From assembly GCA_945903445.1 (NCBI GenBank), contig CAMDNZ010000013.1:13238-77237 (forward strand): 64,000 nucleotides of DNA, written 5' to 3'. The first letter of the stretch is position 1, and each line of letters opens with the position of its first letter. A program made the position numbers and the translations under genes. Of this stretch, positions 44,953 through 54,567 are shown piece by piece. The notes under the pieces are model-generated. The model did no database searches, was not told where the DNA came from, and saw nothing but the letters and a program-made list of their open reading frames with translations. The stretch is from Bordetella parapertussis (lineage in GTDB: Bacteria; Pseudomonadota; Gammaproteobacteria; Burkholderiales; Burkholderiaceae_B).

Positions 44953-45366
44953 ATGACCGACACCGCGCCTAAGCCGCGTCCGCAGTTTCGCAATATCAGC
45001 GTACCGCAGATCCTGAGCTATCGTCTGCCCCTGGCAGGCAAGCTGTCCATCCTGCATCGCGTCAGTGGCGCCTTGCTGTTCCTCTGTTTGCCCTTGGTCA
45101 TTCTGCCCCTGTTCGCGGCCAGCGTGACCTCGCAAGCCAGTTTCGACACGGTTGCCGGTTATGTCGGCCATCCCTTGGTCAAGCTGGTGCTGTTGGTGCT
45201 CATCTGGGGCTACCTGCATCACTTCTGTGCGGGCATTCGCTACCTGATGCTGGATTTGCACATCGGTATCGATAAAGAGCAGTCCAAAACTTCGGCTGCG
45301 GTGGTGTTCGGCGCGAGCTTGACGCTCACGCTGGTGTTCGCGCTCAAATTGTTCGGGGTGTGGTAA
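44953..45366 (+). CDS. sdhC: Succinate dehydrogenase cytochrome b556 subunit
   Basis: 137 residues with three membrane helices. RPQFRNISVPQILSYRLPLAGKLSILHRVSGALLFL is the family N-terminus, including the Ser and Arg near the quinone site in SILHRVSG. LHHFCAGIRYLMLDLHIG holds the heme-ligand histidine. It anchors SdhAB and binds heme b and ubiquinone with SdhD. GAGG lies about 6 nt before the ATG. First gene of sdhCDAB-sdhE-gltA; stop overlaps the sdhD start (TAATG). Confidence 0.95.
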   Translation: MTDTAPKPRPQFRNISVPQILSYRLPLAGKLSILHRVSGALLFLCLPLVILPLFAASVTSQASFDTVAGYVGHPLVKLVLLVLIWGYLHHFCAGIRYLMLDLHIGIDKEQSKTSAAVVFGASLTLTLVFALKLFGVW

Positions 45367-45749
45367 TGGCGATTTCTAAAAATTATGGCACGTCGCGCGT
45401 GGTGGTGGGCGCCGGTTATGGCGTGAAGGACTTCATCGCCCAACGTATCACCGCTGTCATCCTGGCGGTCTATACCATCGTGTTGCTGGTCGGCGTGCTG
45501 GCCATGCCTGCCTTCACCTTCGAGAACTGGCAAGCCCTGTTCACGTTCACCGTCTTCGCTTTGCCCTTGGGTCAGATCCTGGCCACCTTGGCTTTCGTTT
45601 CGCTGGCATGGCATGCCTGGATCGGCGTGCGCGACATCTGGATGGATTACGTCAAGCCGGTGGGTCTGCGCTTGACCCTCCACGTGCTCACCATCCTCTG
45701 GTTGGTCGGGTCGTTGGCGTATTTCGCTCAAATTCTCTGGAGTATCTAG
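45366..45749 (+). CDS. sdhD: Succinate dehydrogenase membrane anchor subunit
   Basis: 127 residues with three hydrophobic helices. GVKDFIAQRITAVILAVYTIVLL near the start and AWHAWIGVRDIWMDYVKPVGLRL, with the second heme-ligand histidine, are typical of SdhD. The ATG at 45366 overlaps the sdhC stop by one base, so translation is coupled. sdhA starts 2 bp after its stop. Confidence 0.94.
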   Translation: MAISKNYGTSRVVVGAGYGVKDFIAQRITAVILAVYTIVLLVGVLAMPAFTFENWQALFTFTVFALPLGQILATLAFVSLAWHAWIGVRDIWMDYVKPVGLRLTLHVLTILWLVGSLAYFAQILWSI

Positions 45750-45751
45750 TC

Positions 45752-47530
45752 GTGGTCGCTGTCACTCAAAATCTGCCGCGCCGCCAGTTCGATGTGGTGG
45801 TCGTGGGCGCCGGCGGTGCCGGCATGCGTTGCTCGCTGCAACTGGCTCAGGCCGGCCTGTCGGTGGCCGTGCTCTCTAAAGTGTTCCCCACCCGTTCGCA
45901 TACGGTTGCCGCACAAGGCGGTATCGGTGCATCGTTGGGCAACATGAGCGAAGACAACTGGTACTGGCACATGTACGACACCGTCAAGGGGTCGGATTGG
46001 CTGGGCGACCAGGACGCCATCGAATTCATGTGCCGCGAAGCGACCAACGCCGTCTATGAACTCGAACACTTCGGTATGCCGTTCGACCGTAACGCCAACG
46101 GCACCATCTATCAGCGTCCGTTCGGCGGCCACACCGCCAACTTCGGCGAGAAACCCGTGCAGCGTGCCTGTGCGGCCGCGGACCGGACCGGCCATGCGTT
46201 GTTGCATACGCTTTATCAGCGCAACGTCGCTGCCCGTACCCAGTTTTTCGTCGAATGGATGGCCTTGGATCTGCTGCGCAACGACGACGGCGATGTGGTC
46301 GGCGTGACTGCGCTGGAAATGGAAACCGGCGAAATCTACATCCTCGAAGCCAAGACCACGGTGCTGGCCACCGGCGGCGCGGGTCGTATCTGGGCCGCGT
46401 CCACCAACGCCTTCATCAACACCGGCGACGGCTTGGGCATGGCCGCACGTGCTGGCCTGCCTTTGCAGGACATGGAGTTCTGGCAGTTTCACCCGACCGG
46501 CGTCGCTGGGGCGGGCGTGCTGATCACCGAGGGCGTGCGAGGCGAGGGCGGCATTCTTCTGAACAAGGATGGCGAACGCTTTATGGAGCGTTATGCGCCC
46601 ACGCTGAAGGATTTGGCCCCACGCGATTTCGTATCGCGCTCGATGGACCAGGAAATCAAGGAAGGCCGTGGTTGTGGTCCCGACGGCAGCTACGTGGTCT
46701 TGAAGCTGGATCACCTGGGGGCCGACGTCATCAAAAAGCGTCTGCCGTCGATTCGCGAAATCGCCATGAAGTTCGGCAACGTCGACCCCATCAAGGATCC
46801 GATTCCGGTCGTGCCCACCATCCACTACCAGATGGGCGGTATTCCAGCCAATTATCATGGTCAGGTGGTTTCCACCACGGCCGGCGAAAACAAGGTCGTC
46901 AATGGCCTGTACGCCATCGGCGAATGCGCGGCCGTGTCGGTACACGGTGCCAACCGCCTGGGCACCAATTCACTGCTCGACCTGGTGGTGTTCGGCCGTG
47001 CCGCGGGCAACCACATCGTCAACTCGCACCTCGAACATCAGCGCAATCATCAGCCGGTGCCGCAGGCATCGCTGGATTTCTCGCTGTCCCGCGTCGCTGA
47101 ACTCGAATCCCGCAAGGGCGGCGAAAAGACGCAGTTCGTGGGTAACGCCATTCGTGCATCGATGCAGGCGCATTGCGGCGTGTTCCGCACGCTGAAGCTT
47201 TTGAACGAAGGCGTCGATCAGATCGAGCAACTGGCTGAACAGGCCAAGCACATCTCGTTCGACGACAAGTCGAAGGTGTTCAACACCGCACGTATCGAAG
47301 CGCTGGAACTCGCCAACATGACCGAGGTGGCCCGTGCCACCATCAATTCGGCCGCCGCCCGCACCGAGAGCCGTGGCGCGCATGCGTTGGACGACCATCC
47401 CACGCGTGACGACGAAAACTGGCTGAAGCACACGTTGTTCTATTCCGAAGGCAGCCGCCTGGACTACAAACCGGTCCAGATGAAGCCCTTGACGGTCGAT
47501 TCCATTCCGCCCAAGGCGCGGACTTTCTAA
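45752..47530 (+). CDS. sdhA: Succinate dehydrogenase flavoprotein subunit
   Basis: 592 residues starting at a GTG ([24 protein letters not shown]); this fits family length, and CTGGAG lies about 9 nt upstream. FAD dinucleotide motif at residues ~19-24; the covalent FAD histidine is His50 in [13 protein letters not shown]. Active-site regions: [48 protein letters not shown] and [22 protein letters not shown]. Catalyses succinate oxidation, passing electrons to SdhB. FAD attachment is assisted by SdhE, encoded downstream in the same operon. Confidence 0.98.
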   Translation: MVAVTQNLPRRQFDVVVVGAGGAGMRCSLQLAQAGLSVAVLSKVFPTRSHTVAAQGGIGASLGNMSEDNWYWHMYDTVKGSDWLGDQDAIEFMCREATNAVYELEHFGMPFDRNANGTIYQRPFGGHTANFGEKPVQRACAAADRTGHALLHTLYQRNVAARTQFFVEWMALDLLRNDDGDVVGVTALEMETGEIYILEAKTTVLATGGAGRIWAASTNAFINTGDGLGMAARAGLPLQDMEFWQFHPTGVAGAGVLITEGVRGEGGILLNKDGERFMERYAPTLKDLAPRDFVSRSMDQEIKEGRGCGPDGSYVVLKLDHLGADVIKKRLPSIREIAMKFGNVDPIKDPIPVVPTIHYQMGGIPANYHGQVVSTTAGENKVVNGLYAIGECAAVSVHGANRLGTNSLLDLVVFGRAAGNHIVNSHLEHQRNHQPVPQASLDFSLSRVAELESRKGGEKTQFVGNAIRASMQAHCGVFRTLKLLNEGVDQIEQLAEQAKHISFDDKSKVFNTARIEALELANMTEVARATINSAAARTESRGAHALDDHPTRDDENWLKHTLFYSEGSRLDYKPVQMKPLTVDSIPPKARTF

Positions 47531-47543
47531 GCAGGATGCTGCC

Positions 47544-48260
47544 ATGAGCACCAAACGTATCGTGAAGTTTGAGATCTACCGCTACGACCCGGACAAGGAC
47601 GAGCGTCCCTACATGCAGAAGTTGGACGTCGAATTGGCGGCCACCGACAAAATGCTGCTCGATGCGCTGGTCCGCATCAAGAACGATGTGGACGACAGCC
47701 TGGCCATCCGCCGTTCGTGCCGCGAAGGCGTGTGCGGTTCGGACGCCATGAACATCAATGGCAAAAACGGCCTGGCCTGTACCACTAACTTGCGCGAACT
47801 GAAAGAACCCATCGTTCTGAAGCCGCTGCCGGGCCTGCCGGTCATCCGCGATCTGATCGTGGACATGACGCACTTCTTCAATCAGTACCATTCGATCAAG
47901 CCGTACCTCATCAACGACACGCCGCCGCCCGAGAAAGAGCGTCTGCAATCGCCCGAGGCACGTGAAGAACTCGATGGTCTGTACGAGTGCATCCTGTGCG
48001 CCTGCTGCTCGACCTCGTGCCCTTCGTTCTGGTGGAACCCCGACAAGTTCGTGGGCCCGGCAGGCTTGCTGCAAGCCTACCGGTTCATTGCCGACAGCCG
48101 TGACGAATCGACCCGGGCCCGCCTGGACGATCTCGAAGATCCTTACCGTTTGTTCCGTTGCCACACGATCATGAATTGCGTCGACGTCTGTCCGAAAGGA
48201 CTGAACCCGACCAAAGCAATCGGCAAGATCAAGGAATTAATGGTCAGGCGCGCGGTCTGA
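47544..48260 (+). CDS. sdhB: Succinate dehydrogenase iron-sulfur subunit
   Basis: 238 residues. Cysteine groups for all three clusters are intact: [19 protein letters not shown]...LAC for 2Fe-2[17 protein letters not shown] for 4Fe-4S, and [17 protein letters not shown] for 3Fe-4S. Relays electrons from SdhA to quinone in the membrane subunits. AGGA about 8 nt before the ATG; 13 bp after sdhA. Confidence 0.98.
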   Translation: MSTKRIVKFEIYRYDPDKDERPYMQKLDVELAATDKMLLDALVRIKNDVDDSLAIRRSCREGVCGSDAMNINGKNGLACTTNLRELKEPIVLKPLPGLPVIRDLIVDMTHFFNQYHSIKPYLINDTPPPEKERLQSPEAREELDGLYECILCACCSTSCPSFWWNPDKFVGPAGLLQAYRFIADSRDESTRARLDDLEDPYRLFRCHTIMNCVDVCPKGLNPTKAIGKIKELMVRRAV

Positions 48261-48271
48261 CGGATGCACGT

Positions 48272-48535
48272 ATGGATAACCGGCTGACAGAACTCGAACG
48301 CGCCCGTTTACGCTGGCGCGCCCGGCGCGGATTGCTTGAAAACGACTTGATACTCACCAAGTATCTGGACGCTTACGAGACCGACCTGACGGCCGCCGAC
48401 GTCACGGCATTGACCCTGCTGTTCGAAATGGGCGATAACGAGTTGATGGACGTCTTGCTCGCGCGTACCGAACTCGATGGCGTTTACGACACCCCGCAGT
48501 TGCGGGAGATAGTAGGGAAAATGCGCGCGCTCTAA
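48272..48535 (+). CDS. sdhE: Succinate dehydrogenase assembly factor SdhE
   Basis: 87 residues, usual family length. The motif RRGLLENDLIL is the conserved RGxxE needed for helping covalent FAD attachment to SdhA, and YLDAYETDLTA and the terminal helix match the SdhE/Sdh5 fold. The ATG at 48272 is 11 bp after sdhB; the frame stays open upstream inside sdhB, but only the part from this ATG is protein-like. The ribosome site is weak, consistent with coupling to sdhB. Confidence 0.93.
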   Translation: MDNRLTELERARLRWRARRGLLENDLILTKYLDAYETDLTAADVTALTLLFEMGDNELMDVLLARTELDGVYDTPQLREIVGKMRAL

Positions 48536-48559
48536 ACAATTGTGTGTGAGGAAGAAACG

Positions 48560-49873
48560 ATGAAATTGTCTGATAAGAAAGCCACCCTATCGTTCTCGGA
48601 TGGTAGCGAAGCGGTCGAGTTTCCGGTGTATTCCGGTACCGTAGGTCCGGATGTCATCGACATTCGCAAGCTGTATGGCCAGACCGGCATGTTCACGTTC
48701 GACCCCGGCTTCATGTCGACGGCGGCCTGCGAATCGGGCATCACGTATATCGACGGCGATAAGGGCGAGCTACTGTATCGTGGCTACCCGATCGAGCAAC
48801 TGGCCGTCAATTGCGACTTCCTCGACATCTGCTATCTGATCCTGAACGGCGATTTGCCCGACGGCGAACAGAAAAAAGACTTTGATCATCAGGTCACGCA
48901 CCACACCCTGGTCAACGAGCAGCTTCACCAATTCCTGCGCGGCTTTCGTCGCGACGCGCACCCGATGGCCGTGTTGACGGGTCTGGTGGGCGCGCTGTCG
49001 GCGTTCTACCACGATTCGTCGGACATCACCGATCCCAAGCAGCGCCATATTTCGGCCATTCGCCTGATCGCCAAGATGCCGACCCTGGTCGCCATGGCCT
49101 ACAAGTACTCACAAGGACAGCCGTTCATCTACCCGCAGAACAATCTGTCCTACACGGGCAATTTCCTGCGCATGATGTTCGCTACGCCGTGCGAGGACTA
49201 CAAGGTCAATGAAGTAGTCGAGCGCGCGCTGGATCGTATCTTCATCCTGCACGCCGATCACGAGCAAAACGCGTCGACTTCCACCGTCCGCCTGTGCGGT
49301 TCGTCGGGCACCAACCCGTTCGCGGCCATCGCCGCTGGCGTGGCGTGTTTGTGGGGCCCGGCTCACGGTGGCGCCAACGAAGCGTGCCTGCACATGCTGG
49401 AGCAGCTGCAAGCCGAAGGTGGCGTGGCCAAAGTGGGCGAGTTCATGGAAAAGGTCAAGGACAAGTCGTCGGGCGTGCGCCTGATGGGCTTTGGCCACCG
49501 CGTCTACAAGAACTACGATCCGCGTGCCAAGTTGATGCAAGAGACGTGCAAGGAAGTGCTCTTTGCGCTGGGTCTGGAGAACGATCCCTTGTTCAAGCTG
49601 GCCATGGAACTCGAACGCATCGCCTTGGAAGATCCGTATTTCGTCGAGCGCAAGCTGTACCCGAACGTCGATTTCTACTCGGGTATCGTGCAACGCGCAA
49701 TCGGTATCCCGACTTCGCTGTTCACGGCCATCTTCGCACTGGCCCGTACGGTGGGTTGGATCGCTCAATGGAACGAGATGTTGTCGGATCCCGATTACAA
49801 AATCGGCCGTCCGCGTCAGTTGTTCACGGGTTCGGAAACGCGCCAAGTGCCTGCGCGCGGCAAGAAGAAGTAG
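48560..49873 (+). CDS. gltA: Citrate synthase
   Basis: 437 residues from the ATG at 48560 (GAGGAAG about 6 nt upstream). Large hexameric type, with an N-terminal beta domain ([33 protein letters not shown]) as in NADH-regulated GltA. Catalytic blocks: [52 protein letters not shown] and [17 protein letters not shown]. Catalyses entry of acetyl-CoA into the TCA cycle. Last gene of the sdh cluster, followed by a strong terminator. Confidence 0.98.
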   Translation: MKLSDKKATLSFSDGSEAVEFPVYSGTVGPDVIDIRKLYGQTGMFTFDPGFMSTAACESGITYIDGDKGELLYRGYPIEQLAVNCDFLDICYLILNGDLPDGEQKKDFDHQVTHHTLVNEQLHQFLRGFRRDAHPMAVLTGLVGALSAFYHDSSDITDPKQRHISAIRLIAKMPTLVAMAYKYSQGQPFIYPQNNLSYTGNFLRMMFATPCEDYKVNEVVERALDRIFILHADHEQNASTSTVRLCGSSGTNPFAAIAAGVACLWGPAHGGANEACLHMLEQLQAEGGVAKVGEFMEKVKDKSSGVRLMGFGHRVYKNYDPRAKLMQETCKEVLFALGLENDPLFKLAMELERIALEDPYFVERKLYPNVDFYSGIVQRAIGIPTSLFTAIFALARTVGWIAQWNEMLSDPDYKIGRPRQLFTGSETRQVPARGKKK

Positions 49874-49921
49874 AAAGGGATCGATGGCGGTTGCGCACGG
49901 CGTGCGCGGTCACTTCTACCT

Positions 49922-49961
49922 AAAAAGCCTGTTCGGTGTTTTTCGCCGGACAGGCTTTTTT
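49922..49961 (+). terminator. Rho-independent terminator of the sdh-gltA operon
   Basis: Stem AAAAAGCCTGT pairing with ACAGGCTTTTT (49922-49932 with about 49950-49960), extended by CGG/CCG, then a T tract. About 50 bp past the gltA stop. Confidence 0.9.
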
Positions 49962-50110
49962 ATTATGCCTGACCCTGCGCGTTATGTAACTTGGCGCTGA
50001 GTCTGGCGATTTAGTTGGTTTTTGTAGCGTCCCTACGATGTAGCGTGTGTTTCCGTTCTTCGTTCGTTTGGAACGGGACACGTGCTTTATCAATTCTTCA
50101 GGGGATAAAC

Positions 50111-50413
50111 ATGATGAAAAAAATCATCGCCAGCGCACTTTGGGTCGCCCTTGCCTGGACCGCCACGGCTTTCGGAGTTCAACCCACCAGGGCCGATACG
50201 GTACGCACGCGCGCGTCCTCCGTGGGATTGGTGTCCTTATCGTCAGCCCATCCGTTCACGCCGATACAGTCGCTTGGGCCTGTCAGACAGGGTACGAGCG
50301 GACGGGTATTGGCGCAGGCACAACCCACACGGCAGCAGATTTGTACCGCTTTGTGCCGAAAGAACCCTGCTTTAGGCGGGAATTACTGTCGGTGCGACAT
50401 GTATCCCCTTTGA
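50111..50413 (+). CDS. Secreted four-cysteine peptide precursor, copy 1
   Basis: 100 residues. ATG at 50111, with AGGGGA about 7 nt upstream. Signal peptide MMKKIIASALWVALAWTATA, cleavage near PTRA-D. A variable spacer (residues ~30-65) is followed by SGRVLAQ and the cysteine module CTALCRKNPALGGNYCRCDMYPL, the very C-terminus (Cys 78, 82, 93, 95). The gene at 50670 has the same module with identical cysteine spacing (C-x3-C-x10-C-x-C) and the same terminal YPL. A CxxxC helix facing a CxC strand is the core of defensin/scorpion-toxin CS-alpha-beta folds; resemblance only, not proof. I recognise no named family. Confidence 0.72.
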   Translation: MMKKIIASALWVALAWTATAFGVQPTRADTVRTRASSVGLVSLSSAHPFTPIQSLGPVRQGTSGRVLAQAQPTRQQICTALCRKNPALGGNYCRCDMYPL

Positions 50414-50669
50414 TCCTGGACGGGGTGCTCAGGCCCATGGCATCGGATGGCCAGGTGTGTCGCCGGGTAATTCCCGCGTCTGGGGCGGTATGGCATTTTA
50501 TGCAATCCATTTGTATCTAAATGGTGGCGGTGGCGGTTTGGCCGAATTTTCGGGGCTACGGTTGAGGTGACACGCGGGCCCTTTGCTTCAAGAACGCATC
50601 AGCTGTATGCCTCGTGTCTCTTGCTTGCCTTTCTTTTGTTCGCCTTTAAATGGACTTCAGGAGATTGCT

Positions 50670-50969
50670 ATGTCAAAACCACTTACGTTGCTAGCTATTT
50701 TTTTAGCGCTGATGACGTCTTCTGTAACGGCTGCGTCGCTCAACCCAGCTCCGCCTCAGTCTATGTTTTTTGGAGCGCTTAAACATGAGGTAGTAGCATA
50801 TTCCAAGTCGGTTCATCATCCGCTCGACACGCTTTTATCCTCGGCGTATAGCGATACGCCAGAAAGCCGCCGTATTCTCACTCAGAAAGACGAAATCTGC
50901 ATCTATATCTGCAACAAGGAACCCAGCGAGGGGGGCACGTACTGCGAGTGCGATGCGTATCCGCTTTAA
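50670..50969 (+). CDS. Secreted four-cysteine peptide precursor, copy 2
   Basis: 99 residues. ATG at 50670, with CAGGAG about 7 nt upstream; the frame is open back to 50583 without a better start. Signal peptide MSKPLTLLAIFLALMTSSVT, cleavage near VTAA-S. After a diverged spacer come SRRILTQ and CIYICNKEPSEGGTYCECDAYPL, Cys 77, 81, 92 and 94. Conserved with copy 1: the SxR(V/I)LxQ lead, all cysteines, Pro, GG, Tyr-Cys, Cys-Asp and the final YPL. Different charge in the loop (acidic here, basic in copy 1). Likely a duplicated gene whose active part is the last 25-30 residues. Confidence 0.72.
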   Translation: MSKPLTLLAIFLALMTSSVTAASLNPAPPQSMFFGALKHEVVAYSKSVHHPLDTLLSSAYSDTPESRRILTQKDEICIYICNKEPSEGGTYCECDAYPL

Positions 50970-50998
50970 CCGATAAATTCCTATCATACGCGCCAAGT

Positions 50999-51031
50999 GG
51001 GCACGACCGGTGTGCGCTGCAGGTCGTGCCC
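50999..51031 (+). terminator. Hairpin after the second cysteine-peptide gene
   Basis: A 10-bp perfect stem GGGCACGACC/GGTCGTGCCC (50999-51008 with 51022-51031) located 30 bp after the stop. It lacks a T tract, so termination efficiency is uncertain. Confidence 0.5.
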
Positions 51032-51060
51032 CGGTCCCACGCCAGTCGGCGTGCTAGGCT

Positions 51061-51088
51061 ATTGAAAACAATGAGATCGTCCTTATCT
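51061..51088 (+). promoter_or_regulatory. Likely heat-shock (sigma-32) promoter of clpB
   Basis: ATTGAAA (51061-51067), a 13-bp spacer, then CCTTATCT (51081-51088). This matches the sigma-32 pattern CTTGAAA-N13/14-CCCCATnT at most positions. The -10 end is about 50 bp before the clpB ATG. Confidence 0.6.
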
Positions 51089-51137
51089 GCTTGGCATCCG
51101 CCGGCTGGGTCCGGCTTCCGGTATTCAGGCAATAAAC

Positions 51138-53750
51138 ATGCGATTCGACAAGCTCACTACAAAGTTTCAGCAGGCCCTGGCCGATGCACAGAGCACCGCC
51201 GCACGCGCTGATAATCCTTATATCGAACCCGTTCACGTCTTGGCTGCGCTGCTCGCCGACACCGAAAGTGGAGCGTCCAGCCTGCTGGCGCGTGCAGGTG
51301 TCGCCGTCAATACACTGCAACCCGCACTGAAGACCGCGCTCGCTGCCTTGTCTCAGGTGCAATCCGGCGATAGCAACGTTCAGATCAGTCGGGAATTGCA
51401 ATCTGTGCTGACTCGCACCGACAAAGAGGCGGCTAAACGTGGCGATACGTTTATTCCGGGAGAATTGTTTCTTCTGGCCTTGTCTGATGACAAGGGCGAG
51501 GCCGGGCGCATCCTGCGCGACGCCGGTCTACAGCGCAAGGCGTTGGAAGCGGCCATAGAAGCGGTTCGTGGCGGATCGACCGTCACGGGGGCCGACGGCG
51601 AAGCCAACCGCGAGGCGCTGTCCAAGTACACCCAAGACCTGACCGCCCGTGCGCGCGAGGGTAAGCTCGATCCGGTCATCGGTCGCGACGACGAGATTCG
51701 TCGCACCATTCAGATTCTGCAGCGTCGCACTAAAAACAATCCCGTGCTGATTGGCGAACCTGGCGTGGGCAAGACCGCCATCGTCGAGGGTTTGGCGCAG
51801 CGCATCGTCAATGACGAAGTGCCTGAAACTTTACGTGGCAAGAAAGTGTTGTCCTTGGATTTGGCCGCCTTGTTGGCCGGTGCGAAGTTTCGCGGCGAAT
51901 TCGAAGAACGTCTGAAGGCCGTGCTGAAGGAGTTGGCTCAGGACGACGGCACGAATATCGTGTTTATCGACGAGCTGCATACGATGGTCGGGGCGGGTAA
52001 GGCCGAAGGCGCCTTGGATGCGGGCAACATGCTCAAGCCTGCTCTGGCGCGCGGCGAACTGCATTGCATCGGTGCGACCACGCTGGACGAATATCGTAAG
52101 TACATCGAGAAAGACGCCGCCCTCGAACGTCGCTTCCAGAAGGTGCTGGTGGGCGAACCCGACGTTGAATCGACTATCGCTATTTTGCGCGGTTTGCAGG
52201 AGCGTTACGAACTTCACCATGGCGTCGAAATCACCGATCCCGCTATCGTGGCGGCTGCCGAACTGTCGAATCGCTACATCACCGACCGTTTCCTGCCGGA
52301 CAAGGCTATCGACCTGATCGACGAGGCCGCGGCACGTATCCGCATGGAGATCGACTCCAAGCCGGAGGTAATGGATCGTTTGGATCGACGCATTATTCAG
52401 TTGAAGATCGAGCATGCCGCGGTCAAGCGTGAGACCGACGATGCATCCAAGCGCCGTTTGCAGGTTATCGAAGAAGAACTGCAAAAATTGCAGCGCGAAT
52501 ATAACGATTTCGAAGAGGTCTGGAAGGCCGAGAAGGCCGCTGTATTGGGTACACAGCAGATCAAGGAAGAGATAGATGGTCTTCGCGCCGAGATGGCCGA
52601 GTTGCAGCGTAAAGGCCAGTTCGATCGCTTGGCCGAGTTGCAATACGGCAAGTTGCCGGAACTCGAAGGTGCTCTAAAAGCCGCCGAGTCGGGTGCTCAA
52701 GCGGCCAAAGCCGGGGGTCAAACGGGTACTGCCGCCAAACCTCGTTTGCTGCGCACCGAAGTGGGCGCAGAGGAAATTGCCGAGGTGGTGTCGCGAGCGA
52801 CCGGTATTCCGGTCTCGAAGATGATGCAAGGCGAACGCGACAAGCTGCTGCGGATGGAAGACGTTCTGCATCGGCGTGTCGTAGGCCAGGACGAAGCCGT
52901 CAGTTTGGTGGCCGACGCGATCCGCCGGTCTCGTTCAGGTCTGGCCGATCCCCAGCGCCCGAATGGGTCGTTCTTGTTCTTGGGCCCCACCGGTGTAGGC
53001 AAGACCGAGCTGACGCGTGCTTTGGCGGAATTTCTATTCGACTCGTCCGAGCAGATGGTGCGTATCGACATGAGCGAGTTCATGGAAAAGCACTCGGTCG
53101 CTCGCCTGATCGGTGCGCCTCCCGGCTATGTGGGTTATGAAGAGGGCGGTTATCTGACCGAGGCCGTACGTCGCAAGCCCTACAGCGTCATCTTGTTGGA
53201 CGAGGTAGAAAAGGCGCATCCCGACGTATTCAACGTGTTGCTGCAAGTGTTGGACGACGGCCGATTGACCGACGGTCAAGGCCGGACAGTGGATTTTCGC
53301 AATACGGTCATCGTCATGACGTCCAACCTGGGTTCGCAGCACATTCAGGCTATGGCCGGTCAACCGTACGAGAAAATCAAGTCGGCGGTGTGGGACGAAT
53401 TGAAACTGAGTTTCCGGCCCGAATTTTTGAATCGAATCGACGAGGTGGTGGTGTTCCATGCCTTGGATGCCAAGCACATCGAGTCGATTGCAGCGATTCA
53501 ATTGCAGCGTTTGCGCGAGCGACTGGCCGCGCAGGACATCAGCCTGGAAGTCAGCGATGCCGCGTTGGCGGAAATCGCTCGCAGCGGTTTCGATCCGGTG
53601 TATGGAGCGCGCCCGTTAAAGCGCGCCATTCAGCAGAAAATCGAGAATCCGGTGGCGCGTCTGCTGCTGGAGGGCAAGTTCGGACCGCGCGATGTGGTTC
53701 CCGTCGATATTCGGGACGGTGAGTTCACTTTTACGCGCACTTTGCAGTAA
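51138..53750 (+). CDS. clpB: ATP-dependent disaggregase ClpB
   Basis: 870 residues. Hexameric AAA+ chaperone that, with DnaK, extracts proteins from aggregates. N-domain: [21 protein letters not shown] to ~150. First ATPase ring: GEPGVGKT and [13 protein letters not shown]. The coiled-coil middle domain that distinguishes ClpB from ClpA/ClpC lies around residues 410-520 ([34 protein letters not shown]). Second ring: [27 protein letters not shown] and [14 protein letters not shown]. The pore loop and arginine finger regions look normal. Ends with a Phe/Thr-rich tail. A sigma-32-like promoter precedes it. Confidence 0.98.
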   Translation: MRFDKLTTKFQQALADAQSTAARADNPYIEPVHVLAALLADTESGASSLLARAGVAVNTLQPALKTALAALSQVQSGDSNVQISRELQSVLTRTDKEAAKRGDTFIPGELFLLALSDDKGEAGRILRDAGLQRKALEAAIEAVRGGSTVTGADGEANREALSKYTQDLTARAREGKLDPVIGRDDEIRRTIQILQRRTKNNPVLIGEPGVGKTAIVEGLAQRIVNDEVPETLRGKKVLSLDLAALLAGAKFRGEFEERLKAVLKELAQDDGTNIVFIDELHTMVGAGKAEGALDAGNMLKPALARGELHCIGATTLDEYRKYIEKDAALERRFQKVLVGEPDVESTIAILRGLQERYELHHGVEITDPAIVAAAELSNRYITDRFLPDKAIDLIDEAAARIRMEIDSKPEVMDRLDRRIIQLKIEHAAVKRETDDASKRRLQVIEEELQKLQREYNDFEEVWKAEKAAVLGTQQIKEEIDGLRAEMAELQRKGQFDRLAELQYGKLPELEGALKAAESGAQAAKAGGQTGTAAKPRLLRTEVGAEEIAEVVSRATGIPVSKMMQGERDKLLRMEDVLHRRVVGQDEAVSLVADAIRRSRSGLADPQRPNGSFLFLGPTGVGKTELTRALAEFLFDSSEQMVRIDMSEFMEKHSVARLIGAPPGYVGYEEGGYLTEAVRRKPYSVILLDEVEKAHPDVFNVLLQVLDDGRLTDGQGRTVDFRNTVIVMTSNLGSQHIQAMAGQPYEKIKSAVWDELKLSFRPEFLNRIDEVVVFHALDAKHIESIAAIQLQRLRERLAAQDISLEVSDAALAEIARSGFDPVYGARPLKRAIQQKIENPVARLLLEGKFGPRDVVPVDIRDGEFTFTRTLQ

Positions 53751-53788
53751 AAGGGCGCGCTCTGCGGTTCAGTGATAACAAGTCCGAG

Positions 53789-53826
53789 AAAAAAACGCCC
53801 GGTTTTAGATAAGCGGGCGTTTTTTT
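53789..53826. terminator. Bidirectional terminator between clpB and queH
   Basis: Stem CGCCCG/CGGGCG (53796-53801 with 53814-53819) flanked by seven A on the left and seven T on the right. Serves both convergent genes. Confidence 0.9.
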
Positions 53827-53846
53827 ACAGCTGTTGGACGGGTTTT

Positions 53847-54521
53847 CTACAGGGTCTCGTCGCTGATGATGTGTTCGCGTCCATAGAACTTCACGCCGAT
53901 ATGGATGCGCTCGCGACCTTGCGAACGCCGGTGGCGGTTGGTGTCGCGCAGCGAATAGACGCAGCCGCAATATTCCTGCTGATAAAAGTTTTCGCGTTTG
54001 CTGATTTCGATCATGCGCGACGAACCGCCGCCTTTGCGCCAGTTGTAGGTCCAATACACCAGATCGTCGTAACGTGCCGCCGCGCGCTCGCCGCAGCCGT
54101 TGATCTGGTTCATGTCCTTCCAACGCGAAATGCCCAGGGAACTGGTGATCGTGTCGTAGCCATGTTCGTGTGCATATAGCGCGGTGCGCTCGAAACGCAT
54201 GTCGAAGCACTTGGTGCAGCGTTCACCGCGCTCCGGCGTGTTCTCGAATCCCTTGATTCGCTCGAACCAATTATCCATGTCGTAGTCGGCATCAATAAAA
54301 GGGATGTCGTGCTGCTCGGCGAAACGGATGTTTTCCTGCTTGCGGATTTCGTATTCTTTGACCGGATGGATGTTCGGGTTGTAGAAATAAATCGCGTAAT
54401 CGATATCCGAAGCCGTCATGGCTTCCATGACTTCGCCCGAGCATGGCGCGCAGCACGAGTGCATGAGCACTTTGCTGCGACCGGGGGGGAGGTCGAGTTG
54501 AGGACGGACGAATTCCGACAT
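53847..54521 (-). CDS. queH: Epoxyqueuosine reductase QueH
   Basis: 224 residues from the ATG at 54521; a GTG at 54530 would add three. QueH (formerly DUF208) is the iron-sulfur enzyme that carries out the last step of queuosine tRNA modification in organisms lacking QueG or besides it. Cysteine motifs are present: [28 protein letters not shown] and EYCGCVYS, together with [10 protein letters not shown] and [15 protein letters not shown]. The N-terminus carries a short polar leader ([17 protein letters not shown]). It is downstream of glnE on the same strand but 46 bp apart with no evidence of common function. Confidence 0.92.
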   Translation of the reverse strand: MSEFVRPQLDLPPGRSKVLMHSCCAPCSGEVMEAMTASDIDYAIYFYNPNIHPVKEYEIRKQENIRFAEQHDIPFIDADYDMDNWFERIKGFENTPERGERCTKCFDMRFERTALYAHEHGYDTITSSLGISRWKDMNQINGCGERAAARYDDLVYWTYNWRKGGGSSRMIEISKRENFYQQEYCGCVYSLRDTNRHRRSQGRERIHIGVKFYGREHIISDETL

Positions 54522-54567
54522 GGCATTCACTTAAAAAAATAGACGCGATTGCCGTATTTTAACGCGT

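Noticed and set aside
45746..46945. 399-codon minus-strand frame opposite sdhA
   Set aside because: Fully inside the well-conserved sdhA; His/Gly/Val-rich shadow translation without motifs.
50567..50782. 71-codon frame overlapping the second cysteine-peptide gene
   Set aside because: Different frame with no ribosome site; the peptide gene has a signal sequence and a paralogue.
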